64,000 bases of DNA, from contig NZ_FYDX01000001.1 in assembly GCF_900187455.1 (NCBI RefSeq), positions 434,001 to 498,000 on the forward strand. Direction: 5' to 3'. The notes under the pieces were generated by a model. That model did not search any database. It had not been told where the DNA came from and was given only the letters and a program-made list of their open reading frames with translations. Position numbers and translations under genes: made by a program. Shown here in pieces: positions 20,171-29,378 of this stretch (position 1 is the first letter of the stretch; each line of letters opens with the position of its first letter). The DNA comes from Pseudomonas sp. Irchel 3E13. Lineage in GTDB: Bacteria; Pseudomonadota; Gammaproteobacteria; Pseudomonadales; Pseudomonadaceae.

Positions 20171-20524
20171 CGATGGCTAATTGCAGGGGCATGCCGGGAG
20201 TTTTCCAGCGCTCTTTAGATCGAGCGCCGCCCGCGCGGCGCATCGCGAGCAAGCTCGCTCCTACATCGGTTGCAACGTGCCATGGTCTGTATGAATTGAG
20301 TTGCCCGCCTTTGGTGTTTGACGGTGAATCGCGGAGAGGCTGTTGAGGTCGACTCGAGACCGCGTCGTACGAATAAGGCGGCCAACCATGGCCTGACAGG
20401 CATAGGCACGTTGCAACCGATGTAGGAGCGAGCTTGCTCGCGATGCGCCGCGCGGGCGGCGCTCGATCTGGAGAACGCTGAAAAGCTTTCGGCTAGCGCC
20501 TGGTCGCCATTACCCGGTTTTCTG
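20171..20524. repeat. Long-inverted-repeat element with REP arms, copy 1
   Basis: Inner arms 20217-20281 and 20405-20469 are exact reverse complements over 65 bases. Beyond them the arms continue with mismatches to about 20171 and 20524, and a central ~123-base section separates them. Each arm contains the Pseudomonas REP core (GAGCAAGCTCGCTCCTAC) and the GCGCCGCCCGCGCGGCGC palindrome. The centre is clearly homologous to the centre of the element at 42542-42919. It sits between the convergent barrel gene and the UspA gene and starts almost at the barrel-gene stop. Open frames inside it differ between copies and end at different points, so I treat it as a non-coding mobile or structured repeat (MITE-like), not a gene. 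Confidence 0.85.
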
Positions 20525-20596
20525 ACTGGCGCTTCATGGTCTTCATACAGCCAAAAGATCTGTAGATACCCATGCAGCGATGCGACATGCGCCGCT

Positions 20597-21493
20597 CTAT
20601 TCCTCCCCGCGCACCGCCAGCACATTGCACGGCAAATGCTGCAACACATGCTCGGTGGTACTGCCCAACAAACCGCTCGCGCCACGCCGCTGGCTGCTGC
20701 CCATGACGATCACATCCGCCCGGTGATGTCCGGCATATTCGCCAATCGCATGGCTCGCCGGCCCGCTGACAAAATGCCGGTTGGCTTCCGGTACGCCATG
20801 GCTGTCGGCCAGGTGTTCGAATGCCAGTTGCGCCGAGCGCCGCACTTCGCTGTTGAAGCCGGGCATGGTCACGGCGCCGGCACCGAAATCGGCGATGTGG
20901 GTCTGGGCCACGTCCCAGGCATGCAGCAGGTGTAGGTCGGCATCGCATTGCACGGCCATGGCGTTGGCGGCGCGGATCACCCGTTCGTTGATGCGGGTGT
21001 GCTGGCTGTCCGGGTGCAGGGTGTCGACGGCGGCGATGATTACCCGTGGCAACGGGCAACGCACTTCGCTGACCAGGTGCAGCGGCACCGGGCAATCGCG
21101 CAGCAAGTGCCAGTCCGGCGGGGTGAGGAAAACCCGGCGCAGGGCGGATTCGTGATGCACGTCCTTGATCACCAAGTCCGGCTGCATCTCTTCGACGTGT
21201 TCGATGATGTCTTTCAGCACCTCGCGGCTCACCTGCACCTCGCAGGTCACTTCCAGGCCATCGTGGCGCAATTGCCCGGCTTCGTCGCGCAGCCAGGTCC
21301 AGGCCTCCTGCTCCATCGACTGGCGCAGCGCCGAACCGCTGGACATGCGCCCGAGCAGGTCACCTTCTTCGATGAAAACCGCGATGTGCAGGGCCGCGTC
21401 GGTGGCCTTGGCAATGGCCACGGCACGTTCCAGGGCCGGGGTATGCCGCAGGCTCGGCGCGGCGATCATGAAGATTCGTTGATACTGGCTCAT
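20597..21493 (-). CDS. Tandem universal stress protein
   Basis: A 298-residue cytosolic protein made of two Usp domains (about 1-150 and 152-298). The second ends with the ATP-binding signature G-x2-G-x9-G-S/T, seen in VIVMGSSQRRGASGLLGSTT; the first has the weaker VIKDVHHES version. ATG 21493 has GGAGGTG upstream; the longer in-frame extension does not resemble the family. Two-domain Usp proteins of this type (UspE-like) respond to stress, oxygen limitation and stationary phase. The adjacent anaerobic/formate genes are transcribed away from it. Confidence 0.92.
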   Translation of the reverse strand: MSQYQRIFMIAAPSLRHTPALERAVAIAKATDAALHIAVFIEEGDLLGRMSSGSALRQSMEQEAWTWLRDEAGQLRHDGLEVTCEVQVSREVLKDIIEHVEEMQPDLVIKDVHHESALRRVFLTPPDWHLLRDCPVPLHLVSEVRCPLPRVIIAAVDTLHPDSQHTRINERVIRAANAMAVQCDADLHLLHAWDVAQTHIADFGAGAVTMPGFNSEVRRSAQLAFEHLADSHGVPEANRHFVSGPASHAIGEYAGHHRADVIVMGSSQRRGASGLLGSTTEHVLQHLPCNVLAVRGEE

Positions 21494-21626
21494 GAGACAC
21501 CTCCAAACGGGTTGTCCGCTCGCGCCCCCACGTACAGCGAGGATGATCAACGCACCCGGCCAATGCGGCCAAAGGCGGTCGATACCGGCACAACGCCGGT
21601 ATCGTTACTTCAGTATATGCCCGTGC

Positions 21627-21974
21627 TCAGAGACAGGTGGCCAGGGCCGCCATACGGCGCTGGGCCAGGGCGTCGTGTTTCTGCGCGTAGAACGTGACCA
21701 GGCTGCCGCCACCGGCCGCGGTGATGTCGGCAAAGTACTCGCCGCCACGGGTGGAAACGGTGACCACACCGTTCGCCTGCTCCAGGTAGCCGCTGGCGTC
21801 GACGCCGAAGGACGCCTCGTCCTGCCAGGAGAACTGGGTGCACTCGGCGACCTTGGCTACGTCTTTGGTCGAATTGAAAATCCTGTCCGGTTGGACAACC
21901 CGGGCCTGGTTCATGGCCGACGAGGCGCAGCCCGCCAGCAGGGTCGCGGCGACGATCGCCAATACAGTGCGCAT
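21627..21974 (-). CDS. Small lipoprotein
   Basis: A 115-residue protein with a type II signal peptide: short basic start, hydrophobic core and lipobox LLAGC with the lipidated Cys16. Ser at position +2 suggests outer-membrane sorting. The mature part has no motif I recognise: about 100 residues with a central acidic stretch and a second Cys near the C-terminus (ALATC). It is transcribed divergently from fdnG and seems monocistronic. Function unknown. Confidence 0.85.
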   Translation of the reverse strand: MRTVLAIVAATLLAGCASSAMNQARVVQPDRIFNSTKDVAKVAECTQFSWQDEASFGVDASGYLEQANGVVTVSTRGGEYFADITAAGGGSLVTFYAQKHDALAQRRMAALATCL

Positions 21975-22278
21975 GTTTCACCTCTGTGAACGCAAAAGGG
22001 AGCGACTGTAGCACTGGCCGGGCCAGCCCCGAAAACCCTGTTTTTTGTGCGCCAATAGACAGGATCGATCACGCCATCAACAAGGTCGATTAGTCACACA
22101 AAAAACGCGGGAATACACTCCCCCGCGAATGCGACAAATAGTCCTCCCTAGAGAAGGGACAGCGGCGTATTCCCTGCATGCTTTTGCCTGAAGACCACTT
22201 ACCGATCCTGACGCTTTTCCCGGCGGGCACTCCTGTGCACGGCCGTTTCGTGAGGTCGTCCGTAATAAGGAGATAATC
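21975..22278. promoter_or_regulatory. Divergent regulatory region, lipoprotein gene and fdnGHI
   Basis: 304 bases without a gene. CGCGGG (22106-22111) and CCCGCG (22122-22127) form a six-base stem. AAGGAGAT (22267-22274) is the strong ribosome-binding site of fdnG. No unambiguous ANR/FNR or sigma-54 site is visible to me. Confidence 0.4.
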
Positions 22279-25200
22279 ATGGGACTGGGTAGACGACAGT
22301 TCTTCAAACTGTGCACCGTCGGCGCGGCCACCGCGACCTGCGCCACCCTGGGATTTGCGCCGGGTATGGCCCAAGCCACCCAATCGCGGCAGTACAAACT
22401 GCTGCGCGCCAAGGAAACCCGCAACAACTGCACCTATTGCTCGGTGGGCTGCGGCCTGCTGATGTACAGCCTCGGCGACGGCGCGAAGAACGCCAAGGCG
22501 CGTATCTTCCACATCGAAGGCGACCCGGATCATCCGGTCAGCCGCGGCTCGCTGTGCCCGAAAGGCGCGGGGCTGGTGGACTACATCCACAGCGACCAGC
22601 GCCTGTTGTTCCCCGAGTACCGCGCACCGGGTTCGGACAAATGGCAGCGGGTCAGCTGGGACTACGCCATCGAGCGCATCGCGCGCCTGATGAAGGACGA
22701 CCGCGACGCCAACTTCATCGAGAAGAACGCCAAGGGCACCACCGTCAACCGCTGGCTCAGCACCGGCATGCTCTGCTCTTCGGCGGCCAGCAGCGAGACC
22801 GGCTCGCTGGACCAGCGCTTCACCCGCGCCCTGGGCATCCTCGGCACCGACAGCCAGGCCCGGGTCTGCCACGCGCCGACCGTAGCCGCGCTGGCGCCGA
22901 CCTTCGGCCGCGGTGCGATGACCAACAGTTGGGTCGACATCAAGAACGCCAACGTCGTGATGATCATGGGCGGCAACCCCGCCGAAGCGCACCCGGTGGG
23001 CTTCAAGTGGGTGATCGAGGCGAAGATTCGCAACGGCGCCAAGGTCATCGTGGTCGATCCGCGCTTCAACCGCAGCGCTGCGGTGGCGGATATCTACGCG
23101 CCGGTGCGCGCAGGCTCCGACGTGACCTTCCTGATGGGCATGGTCAATTACCTGATCACCCATGACAAAGTGCAGCACGAGTACGTCCGCGCCTACACCA
23201 ACGCCAGCCTGATCGTGCGCGAGGACTACCACTTCGACGAGGGCCTGTTCAGCGGCTATGACGCCAACAAGCGCAGCTACGACCGCGCCTCGTGGAACTA
23301 CGAGCTGGACGAAAACGGCTTCGCCAAGCGCGACATGAGCCTGAGCCACCCGCGCTGCGTGTGGAACCTGCTCAAGGCCCACGTCGCCCGCTATACCCCG
23401 GAAATGGTCAGCAATGTCTGCGGCACCGCGCAGGAAGATTTCCTGAAGATCTGCGAAATCCTCGGCGAGACCAGCGCCCCGGACAAGACCGCCACCTTCC
23501 TCTATGCGCTGGGCTGGACCCACCACACCAACGGCGCACAGATGATCCGTGGCTCGGGCATGCTGCAGTTGCTGCTGGGCAACATCGGCATGGCCGGCGG
23601 CGGCGTCAACGCCCTGCGCGGTCACTCCAACATCCAGGGCTACACCGACCTCGGCCTGCTGTCGCTGCGCCTGCCGGGCTACATGAACCTGCCTTCGGAT
23701 GCGCAGACCGACCTCGCCACCTACCTCAAGCAGACCACGCCGAGCGCGGTGCTGCCCGACCAGGTCAACTACTACAAGAACACCCCGAAATTCTTCGTCA
23801 GCCTGATGAAGAGCTTCTGGGGAGACAAGGCGACCAAGGAAAACGACTGGGGCTTCGACTGGCTGCCGAAGTGGGATGACAGCTACGACGTCATCAACTT
23901 CACCAACCGCATGTACGAAGGCAAGGTCAACGGCTACATCGCCCAGGGCTTCAACCCGGTGGCGGCGTTCCCGGACAAGAACAAGGCCCAGGAAGCCCTG
24001 GCCAAGCTCAAGTTCCTGGTGATCATCGACCCGCTGGCGACCGAGACGTCGAGCTTCTGGAAGAACCACGGCGAAGAGCACAACGTCGACACTGCGGCGA
24101 TCCAGACCGAAGTGTTCCGCCTGCCCTCCTCCTGCTTCGCCGAGGAAGACGGTTCGATCGTCAACTCCTCGCGCTGGCTGCAATGGCACTGGGCGGGCGC
24201 CGCGCCACCCGGCGAGGCCTGGCACGACGGCAAGATCCTCGGCCACCTGTTCATGAAGCTGCGCGAGCTCTACCTGAAGGAAGGCGGCGCCAACCCTGCG
24301 CCGCTGCTCAACATGGCCTGGGACTACGCCGACCCGCTGGACCCCAAGCCCGAGGAAGTGGCCAAGGAATCCAACGGCCGCGCGCTGGTCGACCTGTTCG
24401 ACGACAAGGGCGCGCTGATCCTGCGCAAGGGCCAGTTGCTCAACGACTTCGGCCAACTGCGCGATGACGGCAGCACCGTGTGCTTCAACTGGATCTTCGC
24501 CGGCTGCTGGACCGAGCAAGGCAACCAGATGGCCCGTCGCGACAACACCGATTCCGGCCTGGGCAACACGCCGGGCTGGGCCTGGGCCTGGCCGCAAAAC
24601 CGCCGCGTGCTGTACAACCGCGCCTCGGCCGACCCTGCCGGCAACCCGTGGGATCCGAAGCGCAAGCTGATCGGCTGGGACGGCACGCGCTGGAGCGGCG
24701 TCGATGTCCCGGACTTCGCCCCGACCATTGCCCCCGGCACTGGCACCTGCCCGTTCATCATGCTGCCCGAAGGCGTGGGCCGGCTGTTCTCGGTGGGCGC
24801 GCTCAACGACGGGCCGTTCCCCGAGCACTACGAGCCGACCGAAAGCCCGCTGGCGAGCAACCCGCTGCACCCGACCGTGACCTACAGCCCGACCGCGCGG
24901 ATCTACGACCACGACCGCTCACGGATGGGCAAGCGCGAGCAGTTCCCATACGTCGCCACCACCTACTCGATCACCGAGTTGTTCCGGCACTGGACCAAGC
25001 ACTCTCGCCTGAACGCGATCATCCAGCCCGAGCAGTTCGTCGAGATCGGCGAAAAGCTCGCGGCGGAAAAAGGCATCAAGCAGGGCGATCGGGTCAAGGT
25101 CAGCACCCAGCGCGGCTACATCAAGGCCAAGGCCGTGGTGACCAAGCGCATCCAGCGCCTGACCATCGACGGCCAGCCCGTGGACACCATCGGTATCCCC

Positions 25201-25329
25201 TGCCACTGGGGCTACGAAGGTGCGGCGCGCAAGGGTTTCCTGGCCAACACCCTGACCCCGGGCGTCGGCGACTCCAATACCCATACGCCGGAATACAAGG
25301 CGTTTCTCGTGAACGTGGAAAAGGTCTGA
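22279..25329 (+). CDS. fdnG: Formate dehydrogenase major (catalytic) subunit, cysteine form
   Basis: A 1016-residue periplasmic molybdopterin enzyme that oxidises formate to CO2 and feeds the quinone pool through FdnH and FdnI. A Tat signal (GRRQFFK at residues 4-10) starts the protein. The 4Fe-4S ligands are in [11 protein letters not shown], with the last Cys in LCPKG. The catalytic position, Sec in the E. coli and P. aeruginosa enzymes (ARV-Sec-H-x-PTVA), is encoded here by TGC (Cys, residue 197) at 22867-22869. There is no in-frame TGA. The C-terminal MopB-binding domain is complete, and AAGGAGAT precedes the ATG. It forms an operon with fdnH, fdnI and fdhE. The length fits the family, so this is a full Cys homologue rather than a misread Sec gene. 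Confidence 0.95.
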   Translation: MGLGRRQFFKLCTVGAATATCATLGFAPGMAQATQSRQYKLLRAKETRNNCTYCSVGCGLLMYSLGDGAKNAKARIFHIEGDPDHPVSRGSLCPKGAGLVDYIHSDQRLLFPEYRAPGSDKWQRVSWDYAIERIARLMKDDRDANFIEKNAKGTTVNRWLSTGMLCSSAASSETGSLDQRFTRALGILGTDSQARVCHAPTVAALAPTFGRGAMTNSWVDIKNANVVMIMGGNPAEAHPVGFKWVIEAKIRNGAKVIVVDPRFNRSAAVADIYAPVRAGSDVTFLMGMVNYLITHDKVQHEYVRAYTNASLIVREDYHFDEGLFSGYDANKRSYDRASWNYELDENGFAKRDMSLSHPRCVWNLLKAHVARYTPEMVSNVCGTAQEDFLKICEILGETSAPDKTATFLYALGWTHHTNGAQMIRGSGMLQLLLGNIGMAGGGVNALRGHSNIQGYTDLGLLSLRLPGYMNLPSDAQTDLATYLKQTTPSAVLPDQVNYYKNTPKFFVSLMKSFWGDKATKENDWGFDWLPKWDDSYDVINFTNRMYEGKVNGYIAQGFNPVAAFPDKNKAQEALAKLKFLVIIDPLATETSSFWKNHGEEHNVDTAAIQTEVFRLPSSCFAEEDGSIVNSSRWLQWHWAGAAPPGEAWHDGKILGHLFMKLRELYLKEGGANPAPLLNMAWDYADPLDPKPEEVAKESNGRALVDLFDDKGALILRKGQLLNDFGQLRDDGSTVCFNWIFAGCWTEQGNQMARRDNTDSGLGNTPGWAWAWPQNRRVLYNRASADPAGNPWDPKRKLIGWDGTRWSGVDVPDFAPTIAPGTGTCPFIMLPEGVGRLFSVGALNDGPFPEHYEPTESPLASNPLHPTVTYSPTARIYDHDRSRMGKREQFPYVATTYSITELFRHWTKHSRLNAIIQPEQFVEIGEKLAAEKGIKQGDRVKVSTQRGYIKAKAVVTKRIQRLTIDGQPVDTIGIPCHWGYEGAARKGFLANTLTPGVGDSNTHTPEYKAFLVNVEKV

Positions 25330-25339
25330 GGGAGCACTC

Positions 25340-26233
25340 ATGTCATACCAATCCCAGGACATCATCAAACGCTCCGCCACCAGCGCGCTGACGCCGCCCC
25401 CCCAGGCGCGCAGTCACCAGGCCGAAGTGGCCAAGCTGATCGACGTGAGCATCTGCATCGGCTGCAAGGCCTGCCAGGTCGCGTGCAACGAGTGGAACGA
25501 CCTGCGTGACGAGGTGGGCCACAACGTCGGCGTCTACGACAACCCCGCCGACCTGACGGCGGAAACCTGGACGCTGATGCGCTTCGACGAAGTCGAGAGC
25601 GAAAGCGGCAAGCTCGAATGGCTGATCCGCAAGGACGGCTGCATGCACTGCGCCGACCCCGGCTGCCTGAAAGCCTGCCCGCAACCGGGGGCGATCATCC
25701 AGTACGCCAACGGCATCGTCGACTTCCAGTCCGAGCATTGCATCGGCTGCGGCTACTGCATCGCCGGCTGCCCGTTCGACGTGCCGCGGATCAACAAGAA
25801 GGACAACAAGGCCTACAAGTGCACCCTGTGCGTGGATCGCGTGTCGGTCGGCCAGGAACCGGCCTGCGTCAAGACCTGCCCCACCGGCGCGATCAATTTC
25901 GGCAGCAAGGACGACATGAAGCACCTGGCCGCCGAGCGTGTCGAGGAGTTGCACGGTCGTGGCTTCGCCGGGGCCGGCCTGTATGACCCGCAAGGCGTCG
26001 GCGGCACCCACGTCATGTACGTGCTGCAACACGCCGACAAACCGCACCTGTACCACAAGCTGCCCACCGACCCGCGCATCAGCGGCGCGGTGCAAGGCTG
26101 GAAAGGCTGGCTCAAACCCGTGGCGGCGGCGGCCTTCTTCGCCACCCTGGCCGGGACCATCTTCCACTATGTCGGCGTCGGTCCCAATGAAGTGGACGAG
26201 GAAGAAAAACACGACGAGGAGACCCCCGCATGA
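25340..26233 (+). CDS. fdnH: Formate dehydrogenase iron-sulfur subunit
   Basis: A 297-residue electron-transfer subunit. Four 4Fe-4S motifs are visible: [41 protein letters not shown], and CTLC with the distant ACVKTCP. A single C-terminal transmembrane helix (about 253-275) anchors it to the periplasmic face, and an acidic tail follows. It relays electrons from FdnG to the heme b subunit. It starts ten bases after the fdnG stop with a GGAG site and overlaps fdnI by four bases. Confidence 0.95.
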   Translation: MSYQSQDIIKRSATSALTPPPQARSHQAEVAKLIDVSICIGCKACQVACNEWNDLRDEVGHNVGVYDNPADLTAETWTLMRFDEVESESGKLEWLIRKDGCMHCADPGCLKACPQPGAIIQYANGIVDFQSEHCIGCGYCIAGCPFDVPRINKKDNKAYKCTLCVDRVSVGQEPACVKTCPTGAINFGSKDDMKHLAAERVEELHGRGFAGAGLYDPQGVGGTHVMYVLQHADKPHLYHKLPTDPRISGAVQGWKGWLKPVAAAAFFATLAGTIFHYVGVGPNEVDEEEKHDEETPA

Positions 26234-26877
26234 ACAAGGACAAACTGATCCTGCGCACGCGCTTCATCGAACGCGCGAGCCACTGGCTGATGGTGATCTG
26301 CTTCTTCACCGTGGCGCTGTCCGGGCTGTCGTGGTTCTTCCCGTCGCTCAACGGCCTCAACGCGGTGTTCGGCACGCCGCAGATGGCGCGCATCCTCCAT
26401 CCGTTTTTCGGCGTGGTGGTGTTCGTGCTGCTGATGTTCCTGTTCGTGCGTTTCGTGCGCTACAACCTGCCCGAGGCCGAAGACCGCATCTGGTTCAAGA
26501 ACCTGCCGCAGGTGCTGTCCGGCAAGCATGAGCCGGCGCTGCAGATCGGCAAGTACAACGCCGGTCAGAAGGTGCTGTTCTGGGGAATCATGGGGCTGAT
26601 CAGCCTGCTGCTGCTCAGCGGCGTGGTGATCTGGCGGCCGTATTTCGCGCCGCTGTTCTCGATTCCGACGATCCGCATCGGCCTGCTGGTGCACGCCCTG
26701 GCCGGCATCGGTCTGATCCTGCTGGTGATCGGCCACGCGTACCTGGCGTTCTGGGTCAAGGGCTCGATCCGCGGCATGGTCACCGGCTACGTGTCCCATC
26801 GCTGGGCGAAAACCCACCATGACCGCTGGTATCGGCAGATCAGCAACAAGCAGAGCGGAAGCGGGAAAAACCCATGA
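26230..26877 (+). CDS. fdnI: Formate dehydrogenase cytochrome b556 subunit
   Basis: A 215-residue integral membrane protein with four predicted helices (about 16-36, 53-75, 112-134 and 150-172). Candidate heme-ligand histidines are in [16 protein letters not shown] and [10 protein letters not shown]. It takes electrons from FdnH and reduces quinone on the cytoplasmic side, completing the proton-motive redox loop. It is coupled by four-base overlaps to fdnH and fdhE. Confidence 0.94.
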   Translation: MNKDKLILRTRFIERASHWLMVICFFTVALSGLSWFFPSLNGLNAVFGTPQMARILHPFFGVVVFVLLMFLFVRFVRYNLPEAEDRIWFKNLPQVLSGKHEPALQIGKYNAGQKVLFWGIMGLISLLLLSGVVIWRPYFAPLFSIPTIRIGLLVHALAGIGLILLVIGHAYLAFWVKGSIRGMVTGYVSHRWAKTHHDRWYRQISNKQSGSGKNP

Positions 26878-27761
26878 GCAGTATCCAGATGACCCCGGTG
26901 GAACCGGTCAAGGCCGCGGTGGGCGAAATCCCGCCGGTGTTCCTGCCGCTCAACGCCGGGCGCTACACCGCGCGGGCCGCGCGCCTGCGCCAGTTGACTG
27001 AAGGCCACCCGATGGCCGACTACCTGGGCTTCGTGGCCGGGCTGGTGGAGGCGCAACAGCGAGTGCTGGAAACCTTGCCGCTGCCGCCCGCGCTGATCGA
27101 CGCACTGCCCGACCGGCTTGGCCAGGACCATCCGCCGCTGGAGTGCAGCACCTTCCCGCGGGATGCTTACTGGCTGGCCGTGCTGCGGCAACTGGGCGAG
27201 CACCTGGAGCACCCGACCCTGCAAGGTCTGCTGCAACAGAATGCACTGAGCCTGGAAGCCGCCGCCGACGCCCTGCTCGCGGGCGACTACGAGCAGGTCG
27301 ACAGCGGCCAGGCGTTGTTCCTCTGGAGCGCGTTGTCGCTGTACTTCAGCCAGTTGGCGGCGCATTTGCCGGCCAGCGGCAAGGCCCACGGCGAACAACG
27401 CCAGCACTGCCCGGTGTGCGCCAGCGCGCCGGTGGCCAGCAGCATCCTCACCGGCGCCCACTCCGGGCTGCGCTACCTGCATTGCGGCTTGTGCGAAAGC
27501 CGCTGGCACATGGTCCGGCTCAAATGCAGCAACTGCGAAGCGACCGGCGCGCTGGACTACTGGTCGCTGGACAGCGAGAAAGCGCCGGTAAAGGCCGAAA
27601 GCTGCGGCGAGTGCCAGAGCTACCTGAAAGTGTTCTACCCGGAACATGACAAAGACCTGGAAGTGCTCGCCGACGACCTGGCGTCGCTGGGGCTGGATGC
27701 CGAGGTGGAGCGTGAAGGGTTTGGGCGCAGTGGCGTGAGTCCTTTCTTGTTTCCGGGGTAA
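26874..27761 (+). CDS. fdhE: Formate dehydrogenase accessory protein FdhE
   Basis: A 295-residue cytosolic maturation factor needed for active respiratory formate dehydrogenase. Its C-terminal half has four CxxC pairs (CPVC, CGLC, CSNC, CGEC) that in the family bind rubredoxin-type iron. The N-terminal half is helical. It overlaps fdnI by four bases and is the last gene of the operon. In P. aeruginosa fdhE is followed by selA and selB; here a REP pair and an unrelated operon follow. Confidence 0.94.
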   Translation: MSSIQMTPVEPVKAAVGEIPPVFLPLNAGRYTARAARLRQLTEGHPMADYLGFVAGLVEAQQRVLETLPLPPALIDALPDRLGQDHPPLECSTFPRDAYWLAVLRQLGEHLEHPTLQGLLQQNALSLEAAADALLAGDYEQVDSGQALFLWSALSLYFSQLAAHLPASGKAHGEQRQHCPVCASAPVASSILTGAHSGLRYLHCGLCESRWHMVRLKCSNCEATGALDYWSLDSEKAPVKAESCGECQSYLKVFYPEHDKDLEVLADDLASLGLDAEVEREGFGRSGVSPFLFPG

Positions 27762-27764
27762 CCC

Positions 27765-27846
27765 ATCGCGAGCACGCTCGCCCTACCGTTTAGCACGCCT
27801 CCCGTAGGAGCGAGCTTGCTCGCGAAGCGCCGCACAAGCGGCGCCG
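27765..27846. repeat. REP pair after fdhE
   Basis: An inverted pair of REP palindromes: ATCGCGAGCACGCTCGCCCTACC (27766-27788; the two halves of this motif are imperfect) and GTAGGAGCGAGCTTGCTCG (from 27805), followed by GCGCCGC-ACAA-GCGGCGC (27828-27845). The unit starts a few bases after the fdhE stop and may double as a transcript end. Confidence 0.75.
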
Positions 27847-27923
27847 CACCCCAGCGGCAACAATCGCCTGCCGCGCCTCACTCAATCTCCCCCCATCCAT
27901 AAAACCCTCACCCTCGCCCATCA

Positions 27924-27964
27924 GGATGTCAGTTGACATCCAATCAGGATGACAACTAACATCC
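27924..27964 (+). promoter_or_regulatory. Promoter overlapped by two tandem palindromic operators
   Basis: GGATGTCAGTTGACATCC (27924-27941) is a perfect palindrome with a two-base centre. A second related 18-mer, GGATGACAACTAACATCC (27947-27964), keeps the outer GGATG/CATCC. Their centres are 23 bases apart. TTGACA (27933-27938) lies in the first and TAACAT (27957-27962) in the second, with 18 bases between, so the sites cover both promoter hexamers. The obvious ligand is the TetR protein encoded as the third gene of the operon (inference). Confidence 0.75.
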
Positions 27965-28004
27965 ACCACCAGCAACACCCCCTCACTCCCACAGGAAGAG
28001 ATCC

Positions 28005-28604
28005 ATGAATCTCCAGTCTGTCTTCGATTACCGCAGCCCCTACGCGTACCTCGCCAACACCCGACTGCCGGGCCTGAATCATCCGGTCAGCTACTTCCCC
28101 GTCGATATCCTCGCCGTGATGAAACAGGTGAATAACCAGCCGTCCCCCGCCTGCCCGCCGAAAGCCCGTTATTCGGGGATCGATGCCGGGCGCTGGGCAA
28201 CGCTTTATCAGGTGCCGTTCGCGCCCAACGGCGCGCTGTTCCAGGCGATGCGTGACGGCCAGTTCGACGGCGCGTGGCTGGTTCGCGCCGCGCTCGCCGC
28301 GACCGAGGCCGGGGTGTTCGACGTGTTGCACCCAGCGCTGTTCAAGGCCGTGTGGGCCGGCAATGACGATCTGGCGAGCGCTCCAGGCCGCACGGATTTC
28401 CTCCGCGCCCACGGCGTGGACGCGGATATCTGGCAACTCGCCGACAGCGCCGCGATCCGCGAGCAACTGGCCGCCAACAATGACGCCGCCGCACAACGCG
28501 GCGTGTTCGGTGTGCCGACCTTCTTCTCTAATGACGAGATGTTTTTCGGCAACGACCGCCTCGACTTCGTCCGCGCCGCCCTCCAACAAGCAACAGGAGC
28601 TTGA
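28005..28604 (+). CDS. DsbA/HCCA-isomerase-like thioredoxin-fold protein
   Basis: A 199-residue cytosolic protein of the DSBA-like family, closest in pattern to 2-hydroxychromene-2-carboxylate isomerase. The N-terminal FDYRSPYAYLAN matches the isomerase signature in which Ser replaces the DsbA CxxC, and the cis-Pro motif GVFGVPTFF is near residue 165, with MFFGNDRLDFV close to the end. These enzymes are kappa-class GST-like and usually need glutathione. The ATG has AGGAAGAG upstream. First gene of an operon with an SDR and a TetR regulator; the substrate is unknown. Confidence 0.88.
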   Translation: MNLQSVFDYRSPYAYLANTRLPGLNHPVSYFPVDILAVMKQVNNQPSPACPPKARYSGIDAGRWATLYQVPFAPNGALFQAMRDGQFDGAWLVRAALAATEAGVFDVLHPALFKAVWAGNDDLASAPGRTDFLRAHGVDADIWQLADSAAIREQLAANNDAAAQRGVFGVPTFFSNDEMFFGNDRLDFVRAALQQATGA

Positions 28605-28606
28605 CC

Positions 28607-29311
28607 ATGACCACCCAGAAAACCGCCATCGTCACCGGCGTCGGCCCAGGCACCGGCGCGTCCATCGTTCGTCGCCTGGTGGCGGACGGCTACCAAGTGG
28701 CGATGATCGCCCGTGACGCCCAGCGCCTCGACGACCTGGCCCGTGAGCTGCCGGGCACCCACGCCTTCCCCGTCGACGTGACCGACACGCCGAAACTGGA
28801 GCAGACCCTGGAGCAGATCGAAGCCCGCCTCGGCCACGCCGATGTGCTGGTACACAACGCCGTGGGCGCCACCTTCGGCACCTTCATGGAGATCGATCCG
28901 CAGGCGCTCGAGGTCAATTTCCAGACCAACGTCCTCGCGCTGTTGCACCTTGCCCGCAAGCTCTCGCCGGCCATGGTCGAAAAAGGCCAGGGCGCGATCA
29001 TCGTCACCGGCAACACCTCGGCGCTGCGCGGCAAAGGTCACTTCGCCGGCTTCGCCCCGACCAAGGCGGCACAGCGCATCCTCAGCGAGTCGATTGCCCG
29101 CGAGCTGGGCCCCAAAGGCGTGCACGTCGCCTATGTGGTCATCGACGCGGTGATCGACGTGGCCTGGACGCGCAAGCTGCACCCCACCGCGCCGGACAGT
29201 TTCTTCATCCAGCCGGCGGACATCGCCGCCGAAGTCGGCCACCTCATCCAACAACCGCGCAGTGCCTGGTCGTTCCTGACCGAAGTCCGCCCATACGGCG
29301 AGACCTGGTGA
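28607..29311 (+). CDS. Short-chain dehydrogenase/reductase with Phe replacing the catalytic Tyr
   Basis: A 234-residue SDR. The cofactor motif TGVGPGTG (residues 10-17) and the VHNAVG segment (the NNAG equivalent, about 82-87) fit NAD(P) binding. The usual catalytic YxxxK is FAPTK here, with Phe149 and Lys153 (29051-29065), so normal proton relay is doubtful. ATG 28607 has AGGAGC six bases upstream, whereas the TTG at 28601 overlaps the previous stop. It is coupled to the isomerase-like gene and followed 67 bases later by tetR. It may be a non-classical SDR using another residue, or a binding/isomerase-type member. Confidence 0.88.
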   Translation: MTTQKTAIVTGVGPGTGASIVRRLVADGYQVAMIARDAQRLDDLARELPGTHAFPVDVTDTPKLEQTLEQIEARLGHADVLVHNAVGATFGTFMEIDPQALEVNFQTNVLALLHLARKLSPAMVEKGQGAIIVTGNTSALRGKGHFAGFAPTKAAQRILSESIARELGPKGVHVAYVVIDAVIDVAWTRKLHPTAPDSFFIQPADIAAEVGHLIQQPRSAWSFLTEVRPYGETW

Positions 29312-29378
29312 GGTAAACCGGGCGCCGGGGACGGGTGTTATCATCCCGCCCCCGGATCACGCTTGAAGGACAGCGACA

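Noticed and set aside
20215..20685. Reading frame through the long-inverted-repeat element (copy 1), similar to one at 42676-42942
   Set aside because: The two copies differ in length and end at different points, and most of the frame is REP and palindrome sequence. Better explained as repeat DNA.
22090..24912. A 940-codon open frame opposite fdnG
   Set aside because: It is antisense to the Tat-signal, cluster and cofactor motifs of FdnG and has no recognisable domain.
22279..25329. Possible selenocysteine TGA in fdnG
   Set aside because: Checked at the catalytic position: the codon is TGC, and the frame is open to its normal C-terminus without any TGA.
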